A stretch of 6,397 bases of DNA from assembly GCA_027076245.1 (NCBI GenBank), contig JALTKC010000153.1:1-6397 (forward strand), written 5' to 3'. Made by a program: the position numbers and the translations under genes. Below, piece by piece: positions 1 to 6,196 of this stretch. The DNA comes from Gammaproteobacteria bacterium. Its GTDB lineage: Bacteria; Pseudomonadota; Gammaproteobacteria; GRL18. The notes under the pieces are model-generated. The model was not told the DNA's origin, did no database searches, and worked only from the letters and a program-made list of their open reading frames with translations. Every line of letters begins with the position of its first letter. The stretch's first letter is position 1.

Positions 1-4
1 TTTT

Positions 5-105
5 GCTCAACGCTCAACGCTCAACGCTCAACGCTCAACGCTCAACGCTCAACGCTCAACGCTCAACGCTCAACGCTCAACGCTCAACGCTCAACGCTCA
101 ACGCT
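5..105. repeat. Left GCTCAAC heptamer tandem array (14 perfect units)
   Basis: Fourteen uninterrupted, identical 7 bp units GCTCAAC occupy 5-102, followed by a partial unit GCT (103-105). There are no spacers and no variants. The array is preceded by TTTT at the window edge and ends inside the ispA stop codon (104-106 on the minus strand), so it lies directly against the 3' end of ispA with no intergenic sequence. Read on the plus strand the array has no stop codon in any frame and would encode repeating Ala-Gln-Arg-Ser-Thr-Leu-Asn. Read on the minus strand (GTTGAGC) it gives TGA in every frame within each 21 bp. Perfect identity points to recent slippage expansion or homogenisation. Its function is unknown. 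It resembles the class of intergenic heptanucleotide repeats known from some cyanobacteria and large sulfur bacteria, but I cannot say it is related to them. Confidence 0.97.
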
Positions 106-1015
106 AATACTCCCTCGTAATAATATACTCCGACAACCAGCGCAACGGATCAGCTCGTTTATCAAACCCCCTCAGGCTCTCCAGCGCCTGTTCATGGCAT
201 TGCTGTGCCATGGCTTTGGCGCCGTCCAGGCCCAGCAGGGCGGGGTAGGTGGCCTTGTTCAGGCTGATATCGGCGCCCTGTTGTTTGCCCAGGGTTTCGG
301 TATCTGATTCAATATCCAGAATATCATCCTTAATCTGAAATGACAGGCCGATATTTTGGGCGTATTGATCCAGTGCGTTTAAAGTATCCGTCGAAATATC
401 GGCCTGACATAAACCGCCCAGCTGGACACTGGCGCAGATTAAGGCGCCGGTTTTGTGCTCATGCATGGTTTTAAGCTCATCCAGAGTCATGCTTCGGGTC
501 TGACCGGTAGCGGCCAGATCGATGGCCTGGCCGCCGGCCATTCCGGCAATGCCGCTGGCATGGGCCAGAGTTTTCACCATAGCCAGTTTCTGGGTATCAT
601 TAAGCAGATTGTTTTCAGTCAGGGTTTCAAATGCCAGGGTCTGCAGGGCATCACCGGCCAGTAATGCGGTGGCTTCGGAAAACTTTTTGTGACAGGTAGG
701 CTGTCCGCGGCGCAGATCATCATCATCCATAGCCGGCATATCATCGTGCACCAGTGAATAACAGTGGATAAATTCAACGGCACAGGCTGGCATATCCTGA
801 TGTGCAGCGGGTACGCCAAGTGCCTGACCGGTTAAATACACCAGCAGCGGACGAACCCGTTTGCCGCCGTTAAACACACTATAATGCATGGCCTGATGCA
901 GTTCTGCAGCCCGATCGGGTGTATTGTTCAGGATCTGTTCCAGTGTTTTATCTACCTGTTGACGGTAGCGGTGCATTAAGGGTTTCAGGGCATTCTTTGG
1001 GCTGGCGGCAGACAC
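104..1015 (-). CDS. ispA: (2E,6E)-farnesyl diphosphate synthase (geranyltranstransferase)
   Basis: Cytosolic type II short-chain prenyl diphosphate synthase that condenses dimethylallyl or geranyl diphosphate with isopentenyl diphosphate to make farnesyl diphosphate, the precursor of undecaprenyl phosphate, quinone side chains and heme O. The 303-residue product is close to the E. coli length of 299. Visible motifs in order are GGKRVRP (50-56, IPP binding), the first Asp-rich motif DDMPAMDDDD (91-100, with the bacterial DDxxxxD spacing), HKTG (187-190) and the second Asp-rich motif in FQIKDDILD (226-234). All metal-binding aspartates are present. The start used here is a GTG at 1015, with no clear ribosome binding site; an ATG at 976 (residue 14) would still keep the whole fold and is a real alternative. 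It lies 54 bp downstream of xseB on the same strand and is probably cotranscribed with it. In many gammaproteobacteria dxs follows, which would be beyond the left edge. The TAG stop overlaps the heptamer array, and no terminator is visible after it. Confidence 0.96.
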   Translation of the reverse strand: MSAASPKNALKPLMHRYRQQVDKTLEQILNNTPDRAAELHQAMHYSVFNGGKRVRPLLVYLTGQALGVPAAHQDMPACAVEFIHCYSLVHDDMPAMDDDDLRRGQPTCHKKFSEATALLAGDALQTLAFETLTENNLLNDTQKLAMVKTLAHASGIAGMAGGQAIDLAATGQTRSMTLDELKTMHEHKTGALICASVQLGGLCQADISTDTLNALDQYAQNIGLSFQIKDDILDIESDTETLGKQQGADISLNKATYPALLGLDGAKAMAQQCHEQALESLRGFDKRADPLRWLSEYIITREY

Positions 1016-1069
1016 GTAATAAGCAACTTTTAAAGGTGGTTGGATACAGGGTATTAAAATACAGTACAG

Positions 1070-1342
1070 TTATGTTTCAGGATCAAAATCTTCCAGACTG
1101 TTCTGGCCGTTTTTTTCCAGTAAAATCTGAACTTTCTGCTGTGCTTTTGTCAAAGCATTCTGGCAGGCACGGGTCAGATTGATACCCCGTTCAAAGTCTT
1201 TTAAGGACTGCTCCAGTGTCAGATCGCCTCCTTCCAGGGCATCCACCAGTTTTTCCAGTTCATTTAATGAAGCCTCAAAATCAAAGGATTCGGCTTTATC
1301 AACGGATTTAGCTGTGTTTTTATCTGTCATAGCTCTTGTCAT
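1070..1342 (-). CDS. xseB: Exodeoxyribonuclease VII small subunit
   Basis: Small subunit of exonuclease VII. Several XseB copies bind the large catalytic subunit XseA and support degradation of single-stranded DNA in both directions to oligonucleotides. At 90 residues it is slightly longer than the E. coli protein (80). The family core is clear: SFDFEASLNELEKLVDALE (19-37), GGDLTLEQSLKDFERGINL (38-56) and KAQQKVQILLE (66-76), forming a helical hairpin. The acidic tail (SLEDFDPET) is also typical. Two start codons are possible, ATG at 1342 and ATG at 1330, and each is preceded by the same AGAGCT because the start region is a 12 bp tandem duplication. The downstream start (MTDKNTAKS) gives a more usual length. 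xseB heads the minus-strand xseB-ispA pair and is divergent from the CNP1-like gene. xseA is not in the window. Confidence 0.95.
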   Translation of the reverse strand: MTRAMTDKNTAKSVDKAESFDFEASLNELEKLVDALEGGDLTLEQSLKDFERGINLTRACQNALTKAQQKVQILLEKNGQNSLEDFDPET

Positions 1343-1349
1343 AGCTCTG
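1326..1349. repeat. 12 bp tandem duplication over the xseB start codon
   Basis: GTCATAGCTCTT (1326-1337) is followed directly by GTCATAGCTCTG (1338-1349), with 11 of 12 bases identical. On the minus strand each copy holds an AGAGCT followed by ATGAC, so both the ATG and its weak Shine-Dalgarno-like context are doubled in frame, adding Met-Thr-Arg-Ala to the N terminus. This looks like a small replication-slippage event. Confidence 0.85.
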
Positions 1350-1371
1350 TCTGCCCAAATTCATGTATAAT

Positions 1372-1400
1372 CCTATACAGCATGTGTATTGAAATTGTAA
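1372..1400 (-). promoter_or_regulatory. Putative sigma70 promoter for xseB-ispA
   Basis: On the minus strand TTACAA (complement of 1395-1400) and TATAGG (complement of 1372-1377) are separated by 17 bp. This lies about 30 bp upstream of the first xseB ATG. The -35 matches consensus at 4 or 5 positions and the -10 is weak. A neighbouring minus-strand GATTATAC just downstream could serve instead. The call rests on position and spacing only. Confidence 0.35.
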
Positions 1401-1402
1401 TG

Positions 1403-1430
1403 TTGCACAGGCTAATGGTAAAGCAATTAT
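1403..1430 (+). promoter_or_regulatory. Putative sigma70 promoter for the CNP1-like gene
   Basis: TTGCAC (1403-1408) and AATTAT (1425-1430) are separated by 16 bp in the divergent intergenic region, 34 bp upstream of the first ATG of the CNP1-like gene. The -35 is fair and the -10 is weak. It may also serve pcnB and folK, because no terminator is seen between these genes. Confidence 0.35.
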
Positions 1431-1464
1431 TAAGCTTTTTAAACCGGATACCCATACCAAATTT

Positions 1465-2061
1465 ATGATAATTAACAATATGCCTGTATATTTAAAACAA
1501 ATAGTCCGTTTCTCAATGGCTCTGTGTTCTTTCCTGTTTCTGGCAAGTCCTTTAATGGCGGATGTCTGGGACAAGCTTCAGGGAGATGAATACAAGGATA
1601 ATGATGTTGAAGATTATGTCTGGAAAGAAAGTAAAACCAATATTCCCGATTACCCTGAAGACAGCAACCTGATGGAAGTAGCAGGCCCACCGGCCTATCG
1701 CAATTATCAGTATCTGGTGGATGAAAAAAGTATTCAGTTAGGGGAAGACTATGTGGTACGTTTTACCGTGGTTATCCGTTCTCCGGCAGGTGCTGATAAT
1801 GTCATGTATGATGGTATACGTTGTTCCACCAGTGAAATCAAGAACTATGCTTATGGCAGTACGGATAAAAGTGGCAAAAAAGTCCTGTTCCCCCGAACCG
1901 GGGCGGCATGGAAACCCATCAGGGAAACCGGGGTGATGGGTTATAGTAAAATTTTTGCAGTTAACTATATCTGTGACTTTGACGGCTTCCCTCTGAAGCG
2001 GAACGTGATTATTCAGAATATGAAATACGGCAAGGGTAATGTGGACGGGCTTTATTATTAA
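1465..2061 (+). CDS. Exported CNP1-like family protein of unknown function
   Basis: A 198-residue protein resembling the CNP1-like family (cryptic neisserial protein 1), small exported proteins of beta- and gammaproteobacteria with no established function. The N terminus is a signal peptide: a lysine/arginine segment (KQIVR, 11-15), a hydrophobic core about 17-28, and a likely cleavage after SPLMA (residue 32). There is no lipobox, so a soluble periplasmic protein is inferred. The mature part begins DVWDKLQ and has the family features: a W-K-E stretch and IPDYPED near 53-66, the VDEKSIQLGEDYVVRFTVVIRS strand region near 85-106 and YDGIRCST (115-122). Two cysteines in the mature chain (120 and 170) could form a disulfide. 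The start is either ATG 1465 or ATG 1480; neither has a good ribosome binding site and both keep the signal peptide. It lies just upstream of pcnB on the same strand with no terminator between. Family assignment is by recognition of the sequence pattern, not by a search. Confidence 0.8.
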   Translation: MIINNMPVYLKQIVRFSMALCSFLFLASPLMADVWDKLQGDEYKDNDVEDYVWKESKTNIPDYPEDSNLMEVAGPPAYRNYQYLVDEKSIQLGEDYVVRFTVVIRSPAGADNVMYDGIRCSTSEIKNYAYGSTDKSGKKVLFPRTGAAWKPIRETGVMGYSKIFAVNYICDFDGFPLKRNVIIQNMKYGKGNVDGLYY

Positions 2062-2109
2062 GCTGAAGAATCTGATGGAGTGGTAAGTATTGTTAGGAAA
2101 ACATCAATA

Positions 2110-3474
2110 ATGACTACAAAAAAAACGATAAAAAAAACAATAATTAAACAGAGCGAACATTCGATTGACAGGGATAATATCAGTAAAAACGCCCTGAAAG
2201 TTCTGTATCGCTTAAAAGATGCGGGTTATCAGGCTTACCTGGTGGGCGGCGGGGTCAGGGATCTGCTGCTGGGGAAAAAACCCAAGGATTTTGATGTGGC
2301 CACTGACGCCCACCCTGATGAAATCAAGGCGCTGTTTCGTAATTGCCGGCTGATTGGCCGACGTTTCAGGCTGGCCCATATCCTGTTTGGCCGTGATGTG
2401 ATTGAAGTGGCCACCTTCCGGGGACCGCATGACGGCGGGGCGTCACCTCATGCTGGTAAAAATGAAGAAGGCCGGATTATCCGGGATAATGTCTATGGCT
2501 CCCTGGAAGAAGATGCCATACGCCGAGACTTTACCGTTAATGCTCTGTATTACAATATCCGGGATGATTCTATTGTTGATTTTACGGGCGGTATGCAGGA
2601 TCTGCACAATAAAGTGCTGCGTATGATCGGTGATGTTGCCACTCGTTACCGGGAAGATCCGGTGCGTATGCTCAGAGCGGTCCGCTTTGCTGCTAAACTT
2701 GAGTTTACCATTGAGCCTGAAGCACATCAGCTGATTTTTGAACTTAAAGAACTGCTGGAAGGGATCCCGGTTGCCCGTCTGTTTGATGAAACTGTTAAAC
2801 TGTTTCAGGGCGGTTATGGTTTAAACTGTTTCAGGCTGCTGCGCCGGTATCAGTTATTTGAACGCTTATTTCCTATGACTGAAGCGCTGATTAAAGATGG
2901 TGGTGAACAGAACTCAGAAACCTTAAAACTGGTTGAGCAGGCTCTGGTTAATACTGATGAACGGATCGCCCTGGGCAAGTCGGTTAATCCGGCTTTTTTT
3001 ATGGCCGTGCTGCTCTGGTATCCTATGCAGGATTATAAAAACCGCTTTATTGAACGGGGGCAGCACGAAGTAGAAGCCCTGATCAGTGCCAGCCGTGAGG
3101 TGATTACCCGTCAGCAGGCCCATACCTCGATTCCTAAACGTTTCAGTATGATGATGCGGGATATCTGGCATATGCAGAGCCAGTTGCAGCATCCCACTAA
3201 AAAAAGAGCGCTGCGTACCCTGACCAATAAACGCTTTCGTGCCGGTTATGATTTTTTACTGCTTAGAGAATCGGTTGGTGAGCATGAGCTGAAAACCATC
3301 TGTGACTGGTGGACGGATATTCAGACCCGTTCACCGGAGGAACAGGAACAGATGTGCAGTGAACTGGGTGGTTCTAAAAAGGGCCGAGGCTCTTATAAAA
3401 ACCGGTGCAGAAAAAAACGTAAAGCAGTAAAATTAACGGTGGAACCGACACAAGCGGATAATGTAAAGAAATGA
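2110..3474 (+). CDS. pcnB: Poly(A) polymerase I
   Basis: Class II nucleotidyltransferase that adds poly(A) tails to RNA 3' ends, marking mRNA fragments and regulatory RNAs for decay. From the ATG at 2110 it has 454 residues, the usual PcnB length. The head domain shows LVGGGVRDLL (44-53) and DFDVATD (60-66, with the two metal-binding aspartates D60 and D62), then RRDFTVNALYY (138-148) and the conserved REDPVRMLRAVRFAAKL (181-197). The long body and the Lys/Arg-rich C-terminal tail (about 425-445) fit poly(A) polymerase rather than a CCA-adding enzyme, although the two share the head domain. The ATG at 2110 is chosen because AGGA (2095-2098) lies 11 bp upstream and the protein then begins with the Lys/Thr-rich segment; a GTG at 2080 in frame lacks a ribosome site. 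The stop overlaps the folK start (ATGA), implying coupled translation. Confidence 0.95.
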   Translation: MTTKKTIKKTIIKQSEHSIDRDNISKNALKVLYRLKDAGYQAYLVGGGVRDLLLGKKPKDFDVATDAHPDEIKALFRNCRLIGRRFRLAHILFGRDVIEVATFRGPHDGGASPHAGKNEEGRIIRDNVYGSLEEDAIRRDFTVNALYYNIRDDSIVDFTGGMQDLHNKVLRMIGDVATRYREDPVRMLRAVRFAAKLEFTIEPEAHQLIFELKELLEGIPVARLFDETVKLFQGGYGLNCFRLLRRYQLFERLFPMTEALIKDGGEQNSETLKLVEQALVNTDERIALGKSVNPAFFMAVLLWYPMQDYKNRFIERGQHEVEALISASREVITRQQAHTSIPKRFSMMMRDIWHMQSQLQHPTKKRALRTLTNKRFRAGYDFLLLRESVGEHELKTICDWWTDIQTRSPEEQEQMCSELGGSKKGRGSYKNRCRKKRKAVKLTVEPTQADNVKK

Positions 3475-3962
3475 TGGCATTTATTGGGCTTGGCAGTAAT
3501 CTTCAACAGCCGAAACAGCAAGTGTTAAAGGCACTGCAAAGCCTGAATAATCTGCCGGAAACGAACCTGCTGCAGAACTCAGCCCTTTATCAGAGCGCGG
3601 CATTAACTCTGCCCGACAGTGCGCCGCAGAATGACTATATCAATGCGGTTGCCAGGCTGGATACCCTGTTAAGCGCAGAGCAGTTACTGATACACTTGCA
3701 GGCTATTGAAAATGCTCAGGGGCGGGTCAGAACAGAAAAATGGGGAGCCAGAACGCTGGATCTGGATATCCTGTTATACGGAGATGAAACTGTGGCATCT
3801 GAGAATTTAACCATTCCCCATGCGCAGTTGAAGTTTCGAAACTTTGTCATACATCCACTGTTTGAAATTGCCGGCGACATCAATATCCCCGGACTGGGCT
3901 CACTTGCACAACTGGCTGAACAGACAGGCTGGACAGGACTCAGTAAAATTCAGATGGATTAG
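3471..3962 (+). CDS. folK: 2-amino-4-hydroxy-6-hydroxymethyldihydropteridine diphosphokinase (HPPK)
   Basis: Transfers pyrophosphate from ATP to 6-hydroxymethyl-7,8-dihydropterin in tetrahydrofolate synthesis. The 163 residues match the family length (E. coli 159). Visible are the N-terminal AFIGLGSNLQ (3-12), the pterin-binding DYINAV (55-60, equivalent to the E. coli Tyr53/Asn55 region), GRVRTEKWGARTLDLDILLYG (84-104) containing the HPPK signature with the two magnesium-binding aspartates D97 and D99, and the C-terminal IPHAQLKFRNFVIHPLFEIA. Two adjacent ATGs (3471 and 3474) are possible starts; the first forms an ATGA overlap with the pcnB stop. Translation is probably coupled, since no strong ribosome site precedes it. 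panB follows after 34 bp, and its folate-dependent reaction gives a functional link. Confidence 0.96.
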   Translation: MMAFIGLGSNLQQPKQQVLKALQSLNNLPETNLLQNSALYQSAALTLPDSAPQNDYINAVARLDTLLSAEQLLIHLQAIENAQGRVRTEKWGARTLDLDILLYGDETVASENLTIPHAQLKFRNFVIHPLFEIAGDINIPGLGSLAQLAEQTGWTGLSKIQMD

Positions 3963-3964
3963 CT

Positions 3965-3989
3965 AATCAGGTAAACTCAATCAGGTAAA
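3965..3989. repeat. 14 bp-period duplication carrying the panB Shine-Dalgarno region
   Basis: AATCAGGTAAA occurs at 3965-3975 and again at 3979-3989, a period of 14 bp. The second copy supplies AGG 11 bp before the panB ATG and runs into the purine-rich AAAGAAAG, so the duplication gives two Shine-Dalgarno-like AGG sites in the folK-panB gap. Confidence 0.8.
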
Positions 3990-3996
3990 GAAAGTC

Positions 3997-4794
3997 ATGC
4001 ATAAAATCACCATTAAAACCTTACAGAAACTCAAGCGTGAATCTGAGCGTTTTGCCTGTCTGACGGCCTATGACGCCAGTTTTGCCAGAGCCCAGGAAGA
4101 GGCAGGAGTGGAAGTGATACTGGTGGGGGATTCCCTGGGCATGGTGGTTAAAGGTCAGGAAACCACGCTGTCAGTGTCCATGGATGAAATGATTTACCAC
4201 ACCAGAAATGTCTCCAGGGTCTGTAAAAAAGCCATGATTATGGCTGACTTGCCCTTTGCCGCTAATGCCAGTGTTGAACAGACTTATCTTAATTCTGCCC
4301 GCCTGATAGCCGAAGGCGGTGCCCAGATCGTTAAAATTGAGGGCGGTGCCCTGATGCTGGATGCTGTCCGCTTTTTATCGGAACGAGGTATTGCGGTCTG
4401 CTCTCACCTGGGATTGCTGCCCCAGTCTATTAACAAGCTGGGTGGATACCGAATTCAGGGGCGCAATAAAAAAGATGCGCGACAACTGCTTGAGGATGCT
4501 AAAGCCCTGGAACAGGCCGGCAGTGACATTTTATTGCTGGAATGTGTACCGGCAGAGCTGGCGGCAAACATTACCGAAGCTGTCAGTATCCCTGTTATAG
4601 GCATTGGTGCCGGCCCTGAATGTGACGGTCAGGTGCTGGTCTGTTATGATATGCTGGGTCTGCATCACGGCAGTATGGCCAGTTTTGTTAAAGATTTTCT
4701 GGCTGAAGCCGGTTCCATTCAACAGGCCTTTAGAAATTATGTACATCAGGTAAAAACAGGGGAATTCCCAACACCGGATCATATCTTTGAATAA
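3997..4794 (+). CDS. panB: 3-methyl-2-oxobutanoate hydroxymethyltransferase (ketopantoate hydroxymethyltransferase)
   Basis: Cytosolic TIM-barrel enzyme that transfers a hydroxymethyl group from 5,10-methylene-tetrahydrofolate to 2-oxoisovalerate, making ketopantoate, the first committed step to pantothenate. The 265 residues match the E. coli length (264). Motifs in order are LTAYDASFA (22-30), ILVGDSLGMVV (41-51, metal ligand D45), MADLPF (82-87, metal ligand D84), VKIEGG (112-117), SHLGLLPQSINKLGGYRIQGR (136-156), LLECVP (180-185, with the catalytic Glu at 182) and IGIGAGPECDGQVLV (201-215). One small departure from E. coli is Leu where HLGLTPQ has Thr. The ATG at 3997 follows a purine-rich AAAGAAAG. 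It lies 34 bp after folK and 54 bp before panC, and is likely in the same transcript. The later ketopantoate reductase step (panE or equivalent) is not encoded here. Confidence 0.97.
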   Translation: MHKITIKTLQKLKRESERFACLTAYDASFARAQEEAGVEVILVGDSLGMVVKGQETTLSVSMDEMIYHTRNVSRVCKKAMIMADLPFAANASVEQTYLNSARLIAEGGAQIVKIEGGALMLDAVRFLSERGIAVCSHLGLLPQSINKLGGYRIQGRNKKDARQLLEDAKALEQAGSDILLLECVPAELAANITEAVSIPVIGIGAGPECDGQVLVCYDMLGLHHGSMASFVKDFLAEAGSIQQAFRNYVHQVKTGEFPTPDHIFE

Positions 4795-4848
4795 GTCGGT
4801 TTGTTTACAGATACGGATTATTGATACGCTTTATTTGGTCGAGAACTC

Positions 4849-5730
4849 ATGCAAGTAATCCATACTATCAAACAGTTACGCGAAGTTATTCTGGCCTGTA
4901 AAGAGGCTGGTAAAAAAATTGCCTTTGTTCCTACCATGGGAAATTTACATGCGGGACATCTTCAACTGGTCAGTCTGGCTCAGACCAAAGCCGAAATTAT
5001 GGTGTGCAGTATTTTTGTCAATCCGCTGCAGTTTGGCGACGGTGAAGATTTTGACAAATACCCTAAAACCCTTAAAGACGATACCCGTCAGTTACAGCTG
5101 CTGGGCTGTGATATTGTGTTTGCGCCATCGGTTGATGAAATGTACCCTGGTAGTTTTAATGCTGGCTCTGATGCGGGTAAAGCAGGGGTAATGCAAAGTC
5201 AGATAGTGGTGCCCGGGATCAGCGATATTCTTGAAGGGGCTTCCCGACCCGGACATTTTACCGGCGTGGCTACAGTGGTGGGCAAGCTGTTTAATATGGT
5301 GCAGCCAGATCTGGCGGTTTTTGGAGAAAAAGACTACCAGCAACTGCTGGTGATCAAACGTTTTGTTAATGAACTCTGTTTTCCGGTAGAGATACTGTCA
5401 CATCCCATTGTGCGGGAAGAAAACGGTCTGGCCATGAGTTCCCGAAACGGCTATTTAAATACTGAGCAGAAACAGCAGGCTGCAGCACTTTACCAGACAC
5501 TTCAGTCAGTGGCTCAAAAGCTGCAGTCCGGCAGTCAGGATTATCCACAGCTTGAGCAGGAAGCGGTTAAACAACTACAGCAGGCCGGTTTTAAGCCTGA
5601 CTATATACAAATTCGTAATACCGACTTAAGCCAACCCACTTCAGATTCAAAACAGCTGGTTATCCTGGCCGCTGCCTGGCTGGGCAATACCCGTTTGATT
5701 GATAATATCCAGCTATCGCTCCAGTCATAA
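4849..5730 (+). CDS. panC: Pantoate--beta-alanine ligase (pantothenate synthetase)
   Basis: Joins pantoate to beta-alanine via a pantoyl-adenylate intermediate, consuming ATP and giving pantothenate. Cytosolic, normally dimeric. Motifs: VPTMGNLHAGHLQLV (27-41, the HxGH-type nucleotide-binding site with H34 and H37), SIFVNPLQFG (54-63), LEGASRPGHFTGVATVV (128-144), VFGEKDYQQ (157-165) and the KMSKS-like MSSRNGYL (196-203). At 293 residues it is about 10 longer than E. coli PanC (283). The extra length lies mainly between MYP (98-100) and VPG (121-123), where a Gly/Ala/Ser-rich segment sits in a surface region before the pantoate-binding loop. The ATG at 4849 has GAGA about 8 bp upstream. panD follows after 82 bp with its own promoter. 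Confidence 0.97.
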   Translation: MQVIHTIKQLREVILACKEAGKKIAFVPTMGNLHAGHLQLVSLAQTKAEIMVCSIFVNPLQFGDGEDFDKYPKTLKDDTRQLQLLGCDIVFAPSVDEMYPGSFNAGSDAGKAGVMQSQIVVPGISDILEGASRPGHFTGVATVVGKLFNMVQPDLAVFGEKDYQQLLVIKRFVNELCFPVEILSHPIVREENGLAMSSRNGYLNTEQKQQAAALYQTLQSVAQKLQSGSQDYPQLEQEAVKQLQQAGFKPDYIQIRNTDLSQPTSDSKQLVILAAAWLGNTRLIDNIQLSLQS

Positions 5731-5741
5731 ACCACTAAACT

Positions 5742-5769
5742 TTGAAAAATCAGCCCTTTATGATAAAAT
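5742..5769 (+). promoter_or_regulatory. Sigma70 promoter for panD (extended -10)
   Basis: TTGAAA (5742-5747, 5 of 6 matches) and TAAAAT (5764-5769, 5 of 6) are separated by 16 bp, with TG one base before the -10 (5761-5762), making an extended -10. It starts 12 bp after the panC stop and 71 bp before the panD ATG. The predicted transcription start is near 5776. It suggests panD can be expressed separately from panBC. Confidence 0.6.
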
Positions 5770-5774
5770 TGCCG

Positions 5775-5794
5775 CCCATTTTGTATAAAACGGG
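5775..5794 (+). other. Imperfect hairpin in the panC-panD gap / panD leader
   Basis: CCC (5775-5777) pairs with GGG (5792-5794) and TTTT (5779-5782) with AAAA (5787-5790) around a GTAT tetraloop, with one A-C mismatch. Only a short TTT follows, so it is not a good terminator. It would lie at the very 5' end of a panD transcript, or inside a panBCD readthrough transcript. Confidence 0.4.
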
Positions 5795-5812
5795 TTTGGG
5801 AATACTTTAAAA

Positions 5813-6196
5813 ATGCACTGCTCAATGCTTAAATGCAAATTACACCGGGTTACCGTCACTCATTCTGAGCTTGACTATGAAGGTTCCTGCGCCATTGATA
5901 CTCAGCTAATGGCTGCCGCCGGTATTCTTGAATACGAACAAATTGAAATTTATAACATTACCAATGGCGAACGCTTCTCCACCTATGCCATTAAAGCAGA
6001 GCCGGGTTCCGGCATTATCTCCATCAATGGCGCCGCCGCCCATAAAGCCAACCCAGGCGACTTAATCATTATCGCTGCCTATGCCGTGCTGGATGAACAG
6101 GAACTAAAAACCTTCAAACCCACCCTGGTCTATGTTGATGCCCAAAACAACATAACCCACACCAACACCTCAATCCCCATCCAGGCTGTAAGCTAG
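5813..6196 (+). CDS. panD: Aspartate 1-decarboxylase proenzyme
   Basis: Pyruvoyl-dependent enzyme that decarboxylates L-aspartate to beta-alanine for PanC. It is made as a proenzyme that cleaves itself between Gly24 and Ser25, the serine becoming the pyruvoyl group. The 127 residues match the family (E. coli 126) and all key positions are seen: K9 in LKCKLHRV, the cleavage site YEGSCAID (22-29), R54 and Y58 in NGERFSTYAI (51-60), and N72 with NGAAAHKANPGD (72-83). The short C-terminal tail ends IPIQAVS. The ATG at 5813 aligns with the E. coli start; a second in-frame ATG at 5825 is less likely because it would place the family lysine too close to the start. The ribosome site is weak (GGGAA, 12-13 bp upstream). 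In enterobacteria PanZ (PanM) promotes maturation; no such gene is in this window. Confidence 0.97.
   Translation: MHCSMLKCKLHRVTVTHSELDYEGSCAIDTQLMAAAGILEYEQIEIYNITNGERFSTYAIKAEPGSGIISINGAAAHKANPGDLIIIAAYAVLDEQELKTFKPTLVYVDAQNNITHTNTSIPIQAVS

Noticed and set aside
5..105. CRISPR array
   Set aside because: The repeats are 7 bp, perfectly contiguous and without spacers, and no cas gene is present.
455..664. Plus-strand open frame inside ispA
   Set aside because: It is antisense to conserved ispA motifs and the product has no recognisable features; it is a shadow of the real gene.
1051..1062. Small inverted repeat GTATT/AATAC between xseB and ispA
   Set aside because: A 5 bp AT-rich stem with a 2-base centre is too weak to call a terminator or operator.
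919..1182. Plus-strand open frame across the xseB-ispA gap
   Set aside because: It overlaps the ends of two well-supported genes on the other strand, and its product is unlike any known protein.
1465..1560. Lipoprotein signal in the CNP1-like protein
   Set aside because: The only cysteine in the signal region follows Met-Ala-Leu, which lacks the small residue needed before a lipobox cysteine.
2080..2109. GTG start at 2080 for pcnB
   Set aside because: It has no ribosome binding site, and the ATG at 2110 has AGGA at suitable spacing and gives the normal length.
2443..2727. Minus-strand open frame inside pcnB
   Set aside because: It is antisense to the conserved catalytic region of pcnB and has no start signals or family resemblance.
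5820..5833. Heptamer-like GCTCAAT GCTTAAA at the panD start
   Set aside because: It encodes conserved panD N-terminal residues and consists of only two imperfect units, so a chance match is likelier than a repeat remnant.
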